From Pectobacterium cacticida (lineage in GTDB: Bacteria > Pseudomonadota > Gammaproteobacteria > Enterobacterales > Enterobacteriaceae): a stretch of 64,000 bases of DNA. Below, one piece after another: positions 53,392 to 62,873 of this stretch. Made by a program: the position numbers and the translations under genes. The first letter of the stretch is position 1. The number at the start of each line of letters is the position of its first letter. The notes under the pieces are model-generated. The model was not told the DNA's origin. It worked only from the letters and a program-made list of their open reading frames with translations, and searched no databases. The stretch is taken from NCBI RefSeq assembly GCF_036885195.1, contig NZ_CP133656.1:1-64000 (forward strand). Reading direction: 5' to 3'.

Positions 53392-53467
53392 GGCATTTCC
53401 TTATTCAGATTCAGGTTAGGCTTTAGTGGTAATAAAGTATATATTATAAACCTACATAACAAGAAGT

Positions 53468-53502
53468 TACCCCTAATATACTAGGTTTACCCGAATATAC
53501 TA
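53468..53502. promoter_or_regulatory. Direct repeats upstream of the HxlR gene
   Basis: TTACCC-n(1-2)-AATATACTA occurs twice: AATATACTA at 53475-53483 and 53494-53502, 19 bp apart. A related inverted AGTATATATT lies further left in the shared gap. These are candidate HxlR binding sites controlling both divergent genes. The second repeat abuts the ATG. Confidence 0.5.
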
Positions 53503-53897
53503 TGAATACAATATCAGTGGCTGAAGGCGAGCAAGTGGTAGACGAGCCGCGTTATAACGTTTATCTACAACATTGTCCGGCGAGAATGATTCTCGAACGT
53601 TTGGCTGATAAATGGGCGTTATTGATAGTTGGTTTGCTGAAAACCGGGCCGATGAGATTTAATCAACTGCGACGAGGCATTGAGGGCGTGTCGCAGAAGG
53701 CGTTAAGCCAAACGTTAAAGCGGCTTGAGCGAGATGGTCTGCTTTCCCGCAAGGCATTCCCAACCGTGCCTGTGACGGTAGAATATGCGTTGACCCCATT
53801 AGGTAAAACGTTATCGGATGCCATCGAGCCGCTGGCCACATGGGCGGAAAGAAACATCGAAGAGGTATTATTGGCGCAGTCCCGCTATGATCGATAA
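53502..53897 (+). CDS. HxlR-family transcriptional regulator
   Basis: A 131-residue winged-helix protein. It has the HxlR hallmark cysteine before the DNA-binding domain (C26 in LQHCPARMILERLADKWALLIVGLL). The recognition region is FNQLRRGIEGVSQKALSQTLKRLERDGLLSR and the wing PVTVEYALTPLGKTL. It probably represses or activates the divergent flavodoxin gene in response to electrophiles, as in the YodB/HypR type (inference). Confidence 0.9.
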   Translation: MNTISVAEGEQVVDEPRYNVYLQHCPARMILERLADKWALLIVGLLKTGPMRFNQLRRGIEGVSQKALSQTLKRLERDGLLSRKAFPTVPVTVEYALTPLGKTLSDAIEPLATWAERNIEEVLLAQSRYDR

Positions 53898-53941
53898 GGT
53901 TTCCTCTAACAGCGAGGAAACCTAAAGCGCGGCGCGAGCAA

Positions 53942-55285
53942 TCAAACAACCCAACTTAGCAATAGTGCCGCGGCAATAACAGTGGTGGCGCCGCCGATCC
54001 GGGTCGCGATCTGTGCAAACGGCATGAGAGACATCCGGTTAGACGCCGACAGAATAGCCACATCACCCGTGCCGCCCAGCCCGCTATGGCAGGTGGTCAC
54101 AATGGAAGCTTCGATCGGATACATGTTCAGGTAAGGAGCCACCAGGAAACTCACCAGCGTCATGGATAACACCACGGAACCACAGACGATGATATAGCCC
54201 ACAGAGAATACCGCAACGACGCTCTCCAGAGGGATGTATAACATGCCCAGCCCAATCATTAACGGCCAAACCAGAGAGCTGGACACAAATTTGTAAACAC
54301 TGTGCGCGCCCGTTTCCATAATAGTAGGAAGAATGCGCCCGTATTTACACAAGACGGCGATCAGAATCATTAGGACCGGACCGGGGATGTGTACCAGCTT
54401 CTCAACCAGCCCACCTACGATGAAGAAGGCGCAAATCATCAGTAGCCCACCGCCCATCACGTGAAAATCAATGGGTTTTGGCCCGTCATTTTCGGTAAAC
54501 ATCTTATTATCTTCATCACTACGAATCAGCCGGCCTCCACCGGTCAGATCGTGACGTCGCATGCCAAGACGAGACAGCATACCGGCACATAAAATGGCAA
54601 AGATATTGCCGACTACCGCCGCGGGCGCTAACTGAGCGACATAGGTATCCGGCGTCTGCCCCAGGATTGCCGAATAGGCGAGGGATAATGGCAGGATACC
54701 TTCACCGATGCCGCCGCCGATGATAGGCACAACGATGAAGAAAAAGGTGTGATAGACGCTATAGCCACACAGTTTACCTACCAGTAAGCCGATGGCGACC
54801 GCTGTAATGGTGCCGATGACCAATGGCACGAACATGCGTATCATCCCCTGCACCAGGATTTTACGATTCATGCCCAGAATGCTGCCGACAACCAGACAAG
54901 CGATAACAAAATACAGAAAATTCGCTTCTTTCATCAGCAGGTCAACGGTGTTCAAGGTGTTATCGTTGAATAGATTGAAGTACACCATGACGGAAGGCAC
55001 CATCAGGCATAGAATTGCCGGCCCGCCAATGTCCTTAAATACGGGAATGGTGCTGCCAATGTGCGCCAGTAAAAACCCCATTGTCATGATGATGGCAAAT
55101 CCACCAATCATATTTTTAGGTAAATATCCTTTATAGGCGGCGAGAGCGACAATGGCGGCAATCGCGATGAAAAGCGCAATCGGAACGGCGCCGATTTTCT
55201 TTTTAAAGAAATCTCTGACAAAGGATGTTTGCGTTTCCGACGTAAGGTCATTCTCACATAGAAGCGTTGTTTCAACTTTTTTCAT
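53942..55285 (-). CDS. 2-hydroxycarboxylate transporter, citrate:sodium symporter type (CitS)
   Basis: A 447-residue membrane protein of the 2HCT family. It has the paired re-entrant loop motifs GGGIGEGILPLS and GLGGTGDVAILSA, and the N-terminal cytoplasmic segment before the first helix. Relatives carry citrate, malate or both with sodium. The ATG at 55285 has GAGTGA upstream; an in-frame GTG at 55294 is less likely. With the DASS transporter and CitAB-type system it forms a carboxylate-use region, although no citrate lyase genes are in the window. Confidence 0.92.
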   Translation of the reverse strand: MKKVETTLLCENDLTSETQTSFVRDFFKKKIGAVPIALFIAIAAIVALAAYKGYLPKNMIGGFAIIMTMGFLLAHIGSTIPVFKDIGGPAILCLMVPSVMVYFNLFNDNTLNTVDLLMKEANFLYFVIACLVVGSILGMNRKILVQGMIRMFVPLVIGTITAVAIGLLVGKLCGYSVYHTFFFIVVPIIGGGIGEGILPLSLAYSAILGQTPDTYVAQLAPAAVVGNIFAILCAGMLSRLGMRRHDLTGGGRLIRSDEDNKMFTENDGPKPIDFHVMGGGLLMICAFFIVGGLVEKLVHIPGPVLMILIAVLCKYGRILPTIMETGAHSVYKFVSSSLVWPLMIGLGMLYIPLESVVAVFSVGYIIVCGSVVLSMTLVSFLVAPYLNMYPIEASIVTTCHSGLGGTGDVAILSASNRMSLMPFAQIATRIGGATTVIAAALLLSWVV

Positions 55286-56654
55286 TATTTTCACTCAGCC
55301 ATGATGATTATAAAAAAGACATTGCCCACATGCTGCGTAATGCCATTGCGATTTAGATGGTGCATCCTTGTCGACGTGTTTTAGTGCTCTGTTTTTATCG
55401 ACGTTGGTATGCTTATTGGGTATCAACTGTGTCAATAATCGCGAGGATTGATTGTCAAAATCATAAAAAAGCGCCTTTTATCAATCAGTAATAAAAAACA
55501 AAAGAAGGCGGAGATGATTTGATAATGAATCTCGGTAGGAAGTAATCTAACATGAGTGAATGTTAAAAATAATATGTTATTTGTGTATTTGTGAACTTAT
55601 TAGCAACTCTATTTTAAATAACTTGTATTATTATTTTGTAATTAAAATTACCTTCTTAAAGTGACAGAGAGAGTGAAGATAATGTCAGCATGGAATATGC
55701 TCATTTTATTAGTTGGTTAATTATTTATATATTTCCTTAATTAATGGTTTATTTAATTTAAAAAAATCATTAATTAACTTAATTAGTTAAACGTCGGAAG
55801 ACCTGCTTATTTTTCGGTTAATGCTGTGATGAATATATCGCAGCGAGAATTTACCTCGTTCCTGTTTTCTCGGTTTTTTATTCGTTATTCATTAGTGAAA
55901 TCGCTGGTTATGCGTCTGCTCCTGCAAAATCCGTTACTCAGTGTACGCTTTTGACGTCAGTGAAAGGGAAAAGTGATGTTTTTTTATGTAGCGTAGATAG
56001 TTATGGGTTTTCTTATGGCATTGCGTCAAATATTATAATTTCTTATCCCTAATCAGGATTTTCACCTGTTCTTAACGTTTATAACAAAGAATAGTGCTCA
56101 TATCCTGAACATCCGAGACCAGTTTTCAATAGTTTTTTTATCGGTCGTAATATCTATTTTTTTTGCTTTGTTTGTTGAAATTAAACCAATAACGATGACA
56201 CAAATAGCATATAAATCTAAATTTTTGTGTTTTAATGGTTTTTTGTTTTGTTGATAAGTGTAAGGAAATTTTGTAAATCCTTACAGCTTATATTGACGTT
56301 ACAGCCATCAGTTGAGAAATTGAGAGCGTCATAGAGAGAAACTAACGCGGAAAGTGCGATGTGGTTGAAGGATCGCATCTTCATTTAGCGTCTGTGAATG
56401 GGGTAGGGTGCTGCAAGGTCCATGCGGTTGTGGTTATCACGCTAATAACGGTGTGGTGCCGCTTGGTTGTAGCAATTGCCCTTTCTCTCGCTCTTATTTT
56501 GATTTTGCCTTCGGGCCGCCGGGTACAGATCGCCGCACGTAAAATAACGATCTGACCATCTCTACCTCGTTGATTACAAAATGCGGAACAGGCACTACGT
56601 CCACTGTGTTCATGCCGCAGTGTGAAAACGCCTCCGCTGTCTGGAATTAATCGG
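55286..56654. other. Long AT-rich gene-free region upstream of dppA
   Basis: About 1.4 kb, very AT-rich up to about 56300. Short open frames here lack ribosome sites and known motifs. It must hold the citS-type promoter at the left and the dppA promoter at the right. No repeat, tRNA or insertion sequence was seen. It may be a silenced or curved-DNA region, or an eroded gene. Confidence 0.5.
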
Positions 56655-56689
56655 TATAGCACACAACATCATCCACAATGGAGCATATA
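56655..56689 (+). promoter_or_regulatory. C/A-rich dppA leader, candidate GcvB sRNA target
   Basis: Just upstream of the start the mRNA reads ACACAACATCATCCACAATG then GAGCATATA. CACAACA-type C/A-rich stretches at dppA and oppA starts are known targets of the G/U-rich region of GcvB, which blocks ribosome binding when amino acids are plentiful. Confidence 0.5.
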
Positions 56690-58297
56690 ATGGAAAAATC
56701 CCTATTTAAATCAAGGGTGCTGAGGCTCAGCTTAGGCTTGCTCGCGATGTCCGTCGCGGCAGGTGTTCAGGCCAAAACGCTGGTTTACTGTTCAGAAGGC
56801 TCCCCGGAAGGTTTTAACCCGCAGTTGTTCACTTCGGGCACAACGTTTGATGCCAGCTCGGTTCCAATCTATAACCGCCTGGTGGAATTTAAAGACGGCA
56901 CTACGGATACCATCCCAGGTTTGGCTGAAAAATGGGATATTAGCGAAGACGGTAAAACCTATACCTTCCATCTGCGTAAAGGCGTGAAATGGCAATCCAG
57001 CAAGGATTTCAAACCTTCGCGTGAATTCAACGCCGATGACGTGATTTTCTCCTTCATGCGTCAGCAAGACGTTAACCACCCGTACCATAAAGTGTCTGGC
57101 GGCAGCTACGAATACTATCAAGGTATGGGCATGCCGGATTTAATCAGCAAAATCGAAAAAGTCGACGATTATACGGTGCGCTTTGTGCTGAATCGCCCCG
57201 AAGCGCCGTTCCTGGCCGATCTGGCGATGGACTTCGCTTCTATCATGTCAGCGGAGTACGCGGATAATATGCTGAAAGCTGGGACGCCAGAGAAGATCGA
57301 CTTGAATCCTATTGGCACCGGGCCGTTCCAGTTACAGCAATACCAGAAAGACTCCCGTATTTTGTACAAAGCTTTTGATGGCTATTGGGGCAGTAAGCCG
57401 GGCGTTGATCGTCTGGTCTTCTCGATCACCCCTGACGCATCCGTGCGTTACGCCAAGTTGCAAAAAAATGAATGCCAGATTATGCCGTATCCAAACCCGG
57501 CCGATCTTGCTCGTATGAAAGAAGACAAAGATATCACGTTGATGGAAAAGCCCGGCTTGAACGTCGGCTATCTGTCTTACAATGTGGAAAAGAAACCGCT
57601 GGATAACGTTAAGATTCGCCAGGCGCTGAACTATGCGGTCAACAAGTCTGCCATCATCGAGGCGGTGTATCAGGGCGCAGGGCAAGCGGCAACGAATCTG
57701 ATCCCGCCAACCATGTGGGGCTACAACAACGACGTTAAAGACTACAGCTACGACCCTGAGAAAGCGAAAGCGCTGCTGAAAGAAGCCGGTATGGCGGATG
57801 GATTCTCTATCGACCTGTGGGCTATGCCGGTGCAGCGTCCGTACAACCCGAACGCACGTCGTATGGCGGAGATGATTCAGTCTGACTGGGCGAAAATTGG
57901 CGTGAAAGCCAAGATTGTCACCTATGAGTGGGGCGAATACCTGAAACGCGCGAAAGACGGCGAGCACCAAACCGTACTCATGGGCTGGACCGGTGATAAT
58001 GGGGATCCTGATAACTTCTTCGCCACACTGTTTAGCTGTGATGCGGCGAAAGACGGCTCTAACTACTCCAAGTGGTGTTACAAGCCGTTTGAAGATCTGA
58101 TTCAACCGGCCCGCGCCATTTCCGATCACGAAAAACGTATCGAACTTTACAAACAGGCGCAGGTTGTGATGCACGAACAGGCTCCGGCATTGATCGTCGC
58201 ACACTCTACCGTCTACGAGCCGGTACGTAACAATGTGAAGGGCTATGTGGTTCAGCCGCGTGGCGTACATAGCTTCAATAACGTGACATTGGATTAA
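56690..58297 (+). CDS. dppA: Dipeptide-binding periplasmic protein
   Basis: A 535-residue SBP_bac_5 protein, the same length as E. coli DppA, with signal peptide ending AAGVQA. Mature start KTLVYCSEGSPEGFNPQLFTSGTTFDASS and end RGVHSFNNVTLD. It binds dipeptides (and haem in E. coli) for DppBCDF and also serves dipeptide chemotaxis through Tap. The ATG at 56690 has GGAG six bases upstream; the ATG at 56678 is rejected. Confidence 0.97.
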   Translation: MEKSLFKSRVLRLSLGLLAMSVAAGVQAKTLVYCSEGSPEGFNPQLFTSGTTFDASSVPIYNRLVEFKDGTTDTIPGLAEKWDISEDGKTYTFHLRKGVKWQSSKDFKPSREFNADDVIFSFMRQQDVNHPYHKVSGGSYEYYQGMGMPDLISKIEKVDDYTVRFVLNRPEAPFLADLAMDFASIMSAEYADNMLKAGTPEKIDLNPIGTGPFQLQQYQKDSRILYKAFDGYWGSKPGVDRLVFSITPDASVRYAKLQKNECQIMPYPNPADLARMKEDKDITLMEKPGLNVGYLSYNVEKKPLDNVKIRQALNYAVNKSAIIEAVYQGAGQAATNLIPPTMWGYNNDVKDYSYDPEKAKALLKEAGMADGFSIDLWAMPVQRPYNPNARRMAEMIQSDWAKIGVKAKIVTYEWGEYLKRAKDGEHQTVLMGWTGDNGDPDNFFATLFSCDAAKDGSNYSKWCYKPFEDLIQPARAISDHEKRIELYKQAQVVMHEQAPALIVAHSTVYEPVRNNVKGYVVQPRGVHSFNNVTLD

Positions 58298-58325
58298 TAC
58301 TGCCACTCAATTTCACGGATATTGA

Positions 58326-58375
58326 AAACCCCGACCTTGCGGTTTCTCATTGGGGAATCCGCGTAGGCGGGGTTT
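58326..58375 (+). terminator. Attenuating hairpin between dppA and dppB (1)
   Basis: AAACCCCG/CGGGGTTT outer stem with an inner CC-GCGG/CCGC-GG helix, 28 bp after dppA. It is followed by C-TTG and not a T-run, so it more likely protects the dppA mRNA or causes partial termination. Confidence 0.6.
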
Positions 58376-58442
58376 CTTGCCCGTGAAATTCCAATGATGA
58401 GCGTCATGCTCGTCACCAAACGTGTCGGCGCATACGATGCTT

Positions 58443-58468
58443 AAAATCGCTCAATGGCGATTTTTATT
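58443..58468 (+). terminator. Attenuating hairpin between dppA and dppB (2)
   Basis: AAAATCGC/GCGATTTT stem with a 6-base loop, continuing TATTT. It is a terminator-like second hairpin in the same 232-bp gap and would lower dppBCDF expression relative to dppA. Confidence 0.65.
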
Positions 58469-58529
58469 TGTGAGCAATGATAAGCCTGTCGGTCAATGAG
58501 CCAACGGGCATGAATAGAGAGTTCGGGAT

Positions 58530-59549
58530 ATGTTGCAGTTCATACTCCGGCGTTTGGGGCTGGTTATCCCAACGTTTATTGGTATCACCCTGTTAACCTT
58601 CGCCTTCGTGCACATGATTCCGGGCGACCCGGTAATGATCATGGCGGGGGAACGGGGTATTTCCGCCGAGCGCCATGCGCAATTGCTGGCTGAAATGGGG
58701 CTGGATAAGCCGCTTTGGCAGCAATATCTTCACTATATTGGCGGTGTGTTGCAGGGCGACCTGGGGATCTCCCTCAAGAGCCGTATCCCCGTGTGGGAAG
58801 AATTTGTGCCTCGCTTCAAAGCGACGCTGGAACTCGGTGTCTGCGCAATGCTGTTTGCTATTGCGGTTGGCATTCCGGTGGGGGTATTGGCGGCGGTCAA
58901 ACGCGGTTCTATTTTCGATCATACCTCCGTTGGCCTGGCGCTGACGGGTTACTCCATGCCCATTTTCTGGTGGGGCATGATGCTGATTATGCTGGTTTCT
59001 GTTCAGCTTAACCTGACGCCTGTTTCTGGTCGTATCAGCGATACGATTTTCCTCGATGACAGCATGCCGCTGACTGGTTTCATGCTGATTGATACCCTGT
59101 TCTGGGGTGAGGAAGGCGACTTTATCGACGCGGTGGAACACATGATCCTACCCGCCATTGTGCTGGGCACGATTCCGCTGGCGGTCATTGTGCGTATGAC
59201 GCGATCGGCGATGCTGGAAGTACTGGGTGAAGACTACATCCGTACCGCGCGCGCCAAAGGACTGAGCCGTCTGCGTGTGATCGTCGTGCACGCGTTGCGT
59301 AATGCGATGTTGCCGGTAGTAACGGTGATTGGGTTGCAGGTCGGCACCATGTTGGCTGGCGCGATCCTGACGGAAACGATTTTTTCCTGGCCGGGGTTAG
59401 GGCGGTGGTTGATCGATGCATTGCAGCGCCGTGACTATCCTGTGGTTCAGGGCGGCGTGCTGCTGGTGGCCACTATGATTATTCTGGTGAACCTGCTAGT
59501 GGATGTGCTCTACGGTGTGGTTAATCCACGCATCCGTCATAAGAAATAA
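58530..59549 (+). CDS. dppB: Dipeptide ABC transporter permease DppB
   Basis: A 339-residue permease, the E. coli length. It starts MLQFILRRLGLVIPTFIGITLLTFAFVHMIPGDPV. The coupling loop is in DYIRTARAKGLSRLRVIVVHALRNAMLPVVTVIGLQVG. It forms the inner-membrane channel with DppC. Confidence 0.97.
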   Translation: MLQFILRRLGLVIPTFIGITLLTFAFVHMIPGDPVMIMAGERGISAERHAQLLAEMGLDKPLWQQYLHYIGGVLQGDLGISLKSRIPVWEEFVPRFKATLELGVCAMLFAIAVGIPVGVLAAVKRGSIFDHTSVGLALTGYSMPIFWWGMMLIMLVSVQLNLTPVSGRISDTIFLDDSMPLTGFMLIDTLFWGEEGDFIDAVEHMILPAIVLGTIPLAVIVRMTRSAMLEVLGEDYIRTARAKGLSRLRVIVVHALRNAMLPVVTVIGLQVGTMLAGAILTETIFSWPGLGRWLIDALQRRDYPVVQGGVLLVATMIILVNLLVDVLYGVVNPRIRHKK

Positions 59550-59562
59550 GGGGAGGACTAAG

Positions 59563-60465
59563 ATGACCCATGTCACTCAACCTGTCGTCAGTAGCGCACC
59601 ACAGCCGATGACCCCACTACAGGAATTCTGGCATTATTTTAAACGCAACAAAGGGGCCGTCGCGGGTCTGGTTTATGTTGTGTTGATGCTGATTGTCGCC
59701 GTTGGCGCCAACGTGCTGGCACCGCACGCGCCCGCTGAACAGTTCCGCGATGCATTGCTGCATCCTCCTGTCTGGCAAGAAGGTGGAAGCTGGCAGTATA
59801 TTTTGGGCACGGACGATGTCGGACGCGATATTCTCTCGCGTCTGATGTATGGCGCCCGTCTATCGCTGCTGGTCGGTTGCCTGGTGGTCGCGCTGTCGCT
59901 GGTGCTGGGCGTGATCTTCGGCCTACTGGCCGGGTATTTCGGCGGAGTGGTTGATGCGCTCATTATGCGCATTGTCGATATTATGCTGGCGCTGCCGAGC
60001 CTGTTGTTGGCGCTGGTGTTGGTGGCCGTCTTCGGGCCTTCTATCGTGAACGCTTCGCTGGCGCTGACCTTCGTGGCATTACCGCATTATGTCCGTTTGA
60101 CGCGTGCGGCGGTGCTGACAGAAGTCAACCGTGATTATGTTACCGCTTCTCGCGTGGCGGGCGCGGGATCGGCGCGTCAGATGTTCATCAACATTCTTCC
60201 TAACTGTCTGGCACCGCTCATTGTGCAGGCGTCGCTTGGTTTTTCAAACGCCATTCTGGATATGGCTGCGTTGGGTTTCCTCGGTATGGGCGCACAGCCG
60301 CCAACGCCGGAATGGGGCACCATGCTGTCGGATGTGTTGCAATTTGCGCAAAGCGCCTGGTGGGTGGTGACGTTCCCCGGTCTGGCGATCTTACTGACGG
60401 TATTGGCATTTAACCTGATGGGGGACGGCTTGCGTGACGCCCTCGACCCCAAACTCAAGCAGTAA
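59563..60465 (+). CDS. dppC: Dipeptide ABC transporter permease DppC
   Basis: A 300-residue permease with the OppC-type N-terminal region and LGTDDVGRDILSRLMYGARLSLLVG. The coupling loop is DYVTASRVAGAGSARQMFINILPNCLAPLIV. The ATG at 59563 has GGGAGG upstream and lies 13 bp after dppB. A longer frame overlapping dppB is rejected. Confidence 0.97.
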   Translation: MTHVTQPVVSSAPQPMTPLQEFWHYFKRNKGAVAGLVYVVLMLIVAVGANVLAPHAPAEQFRDALLHPPVWQEGGSWQYILGTDDVGRDILSRLMYGARLSLLVGCLVVALSLVLGVIFGLLAGYFGGVVDALIMRIVDIMLALPSLLLALVLVAVFGPSIVNASLALTFVALPHYVRLTRAAVLTEVNRDYVTASRVAGAGSARQMFINILPNCLAPLIVQASLGFSNAILDMAALGFLGMGAQPPTPEWGTMLSDVLQFAQSAWWVVTFPGLAILLTVLAFNLMGDGLRDALDPKLKQ

Positions 60466-60478
60466 TAGGGATGAAGAG

Positions 60479-61459
60479 ATGGCGTTGCTCAATATAGATA
60501 AATTGTCGGTTCACTTTGGTGATGAAGGGCTGCCGTTTCGGGCGGTCGATCGTATCAGCTATCAGGTGGAAGAAGGGCAGGTAGTCGGTATCGTCGGAGA
60601 ATCCGGCTCCGGTAAATCCGTCAGCTCGCTGGCGATTATGGGACTGATTGATTACCCCGGCAAAGTCATGGCCGACAAGCTGGAGTTTAACCAGCGTGAT
60701 TTAACGAAAATTTCAGAGAAAGAACGGCGTAATTTGGTGGGTGCTGAAGTCGCGATGATTTTCCAGGATCCGATGACCAGCCTAAACCCGTGCTATACCG
60801 TGGGCTTCCAGATTATGGAAGCCATCAAGGTGCATCAGGGCGGTAACCGTAAAACCCGCCGCCAGCGAGCGATTGACCTGCTGACGCAGGTTGGCATTCC
60901 CGATCCGGCTTCGCGCCTCGATATTTATCCACACCAGCTTTCCGGTGGGATGAGCCAGCGCGTGATGATTGCCATGGCGATCGCCTGTCGGCCAAAACTA
61001 CTGATTGCCGATGAGCCAACGACAGCGTTGGATGTGACCATTCAGGCGCAAATCATTGAGTTGCTACTTGAATTGCAGCAGCGTGAGAACATGGCGCTGA
61101 TTCTGATTACGCACGATCTGGCGCTGGTGGCAGAAGCGGCGCATCACATCATCGTGATGTATGCCGGTCAGGTGGTGGAATCTGGCAAAGCGGCGGATAT
61201 CTTCCGCGCCCCGCGACATCCTTATACTCAGGCGTTGCTGCGTGCGTTGCCGGAGTTTGCAACGGATAAATCCCGGCTGGCATCGTTGTCGGGTGTAGTG
61301 CCAGGGAAATATGATCGTCCTAACGGCTGTCTGCTAAACCCACGCTGCCCTTATGCGCATGACCGTTGCCGCCGGGAAGAACCCGAATTAAGCGATATTC
61401 CTGGTCGTCAGGTGAAATGTCATACACCGCTGGATGATGCGGGGAGGCCAACCCTATGA
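60479..61459 (+). CDS. dppD: Dipeptide ABC transporter ATPase DppD
   Basis: A 326-residue ABC ATPase: Walker A GESGSGKSVSSLAIMGL, Q-loop MIFQDPMTSLNPCYTVG, signature LSGGMSQRVMIAMAI, Walker B LLIADEPTTALD. The C-terminal cysteine-rich extension (NGCLLNPRCPYAHDRCRREEPEL) is typical of Dpp/Opp ATPases, some of which bind an iron-sulfur cluster. It overlaps dppF by four bases. Confidence 0.97.
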   Translation: MALLNIDKLSVHFGDEGLPFRAVDRISYQVEEGQVVGIVGESGSGKSVSSLAIMGLIDYPGKVMADKLEFNQRDLTKISEKERRNLVGAEVAMIFQDPMTSLNPCYTVGFQIMEAIKVHQGGNRKTRRQRAIDLLTQVGIPDPASRLDIYPHQLSGGMSQRVMIAMAIACRPKLLIADEPTTALDVTIQAQIIELLLELQQRENMALILITHDLALVAEAAHHIIVMYAGQVVESGKAADIFRAPRHPYTQALLRALPEFATDKSRLASLSGVVPGKYDRPNGCLLNPRCPYAHDRCRREEPELSDIPGRQVKCHTPLDDAGRPTL

Positions 61460-62466
61460 GTGAACAGATTACCCCATCGCAGCCATACTTATTGCATGCG
61501 ATTGATTTAAAAAAACACTATCCGGTGAAAAAGGGTTTTTTCGCACCGGAAAGGATGGTGAAAGCGCTGGATGGCGTATCTTTTACGCTAGAACGCGGTA
61601 AAACGCTGGCCGTAGTCGGGGAATCCGGTTGTGGAAAATCCACGCTGGGCCGCCTGCTAACGATGATCGAAATTCCGTCGGAAGGTGAGTTGTACTATCA
61701 GGGACAGGATCTGCTAAAACCCGATCCCGAAGCGCAGAAGCTGCGTCGACAGAAGATCCAGATCGTGTTTCAGAATCCTTACGGATCGCTGAACCCACGT
61801 AAGAAAGTCGGACAGATCCTCGAAGAACCGCTGCTGATCAACACGGAACTGTCAAAAGCCGAACGCCGTGAAAAAACGTTGGCGATGATGGCGAAAGTCG
61901 GGCTGAAAACGGAACATTATGACCGCTACCCGCATATGTTTTCTGGCGGCCAGCGTCAGCGTATCGCTATCGCTCGTGGACTGATGCTGGACCCGGATGT
62001 GGTGATCGCCGATGAACCGGTTTCGGCGTTGGACGTATCGGTGCGTGCGCAGGTGCTGAACCTGATGATGGATTTGCAGCAGGAGTTGGGGCTGTCTTAC
62101 GTCTTCATCTCGCACGATCTGTCCGTGGTCGAGCATATCGCTGATGAAGTGATGGTGATGTATCTGGGTCGCTGTGTCGAGAAGGGCAGTAAAGATGCCA
62201 TTTTCAGCAACCCGCGTCACCCTTATACACAGGCGTTACTGTCCGCGACGCCGCGTCTGAACCCGGATTTACGCCGCGAGCGCATTAAGCTGACTGGCGA
62301 ACTGCCCAGCCCGCTGAATCCGCCGCCGGGCTGCGCGTTCAACGCCCGCTGCCAGCGCTGCTTTAGCACCTGCATGCAGCATCAGCCGCAGTTGAAAGCC
62401 TATGGCGATCAGCAGGTCGCCTGCTTCGCTGTCGATCAAGACGAGCAGGGCAAGGCTGTCGCCTAG
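61456..62466 (+). CDS. dppF: Dipeptide ABC transporter ATPase DppF
   Basis: A 336-residue second ATPase: Walker A GESGCGKSTLGRLLTMIE, Q-loop IVFQNPYGSLNPRKKVG, signature FSGGQRQRIAIARGL, Walker B VVIADEPVSALD, and the C-terminal extension with CAFNARCQRCFSTC. Its start overlaps dppD (ATGA). It is the last gene of dppABCDF. Confidence 0.97.
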   Translation: MSEQITPSQPYLLHAIDLKKHYPVKKGFFAPERMVKALDGVSFTLERGKTLAVVGESGCGKSTLGRLLTMIEIPSEGELYYQGQDLLKPDPEAQKLRRQKIQIVFQNPYGSLNPRKKVGQILEEPLLINTELSKAERREKTLAMMAKVGLKTEHYDRYPHMFSGGQRQRIAIARGLMLDPDVVIADEPVSALDVSVRAQVLNLMMDLQQELGLSYVFISHDLSVVEHIADEVMVMYLGRCVEKGSKDAIFSNPRHPYTQALLSATPRLNPDLRRERIKLTGELPSPLNPPPGCAFNARCQRCFSTCMQHQPQLKAYGDQQVACFAVDQDEQGKAVA

Positions 62467-62467
62467 T

Positions 62468-62822
62468 TTATCTTTCTAGCCCACGCCGCTTTTTCGGGGC
62501 GTGAGGCTTATTCTTCGTCAACCATGTTTTGGTCAACTCGTCGCCCGGTAATAACGCATTACCGTTATCAGAGACTTTAATAGTGAAAGCACCATTGGAA
62601 TACAGTGTGATACGCGGTTGTCGTCTTTTCCTTCCACAACATATGCTGCTTTAATAAAATCATAAAGTGACTGTCCTGCCGGGCAAAACGTTAAGCCTTC
62701 AGCGCTGGCATCTTTATCCTGATCCTAAAACATCCCTTCAAGCCATCGCGACTCTCCCCCGTTACAGCTAATGGCATACTCAACACGAAGGTAATCGCTA
62801 AAAAAGTAACGTATTTATTTAT
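62468..62822 (-). pseudogene. Broken gene for a small secreted protein
   Basis: The minus strand has AAAGGAG, six bases, then ATA-AAT-AAA-TAC, encoding (M)NKYVTFLAITFVLSMPLAVTGESRDG, a clear signal peptide. After a frameshift it continues DKDASAEGLTFCPAGQSLYDFIKAAYVVEGKDDNR, and after a second shift RITLYSNGAFTIKVSDNGNALLPGDELTKTWLTKNKP to a stop at 62468-62470. The start codon has become ATA and there are two frameshifts, so it is dead. The intact ancestor would be a secreted protein of about 115 residues, family unknown. Confidence 0.7.
62478..62508 (+). terminator. Terminator of dppABCDF
   Basis: Stem AGCC-CACGCC/GGCGTG-a-GGCT with one bulge and a loop rich in T, followed by TATTCTTC. It lies 11 bp after the dppF stop. 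Confidence 0.65.
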
Positions 62823-62873
62823 GACTAACTCCTTTTTATAAAAATAACAGCGTGAAAAAAATATATTTTTATT

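Noticed and set aside
56361..56662. Short open frames on both strands upstream of dppA
   Set aside because: No ribosome-binding site, no homology recognised, and they overlap each other in the probable dppA promoter region.
57332..58306. 324-codon minus-strand open frame over dppA
   Set aside because: It is fully antisense to a clear DppA and has no motif or start site.
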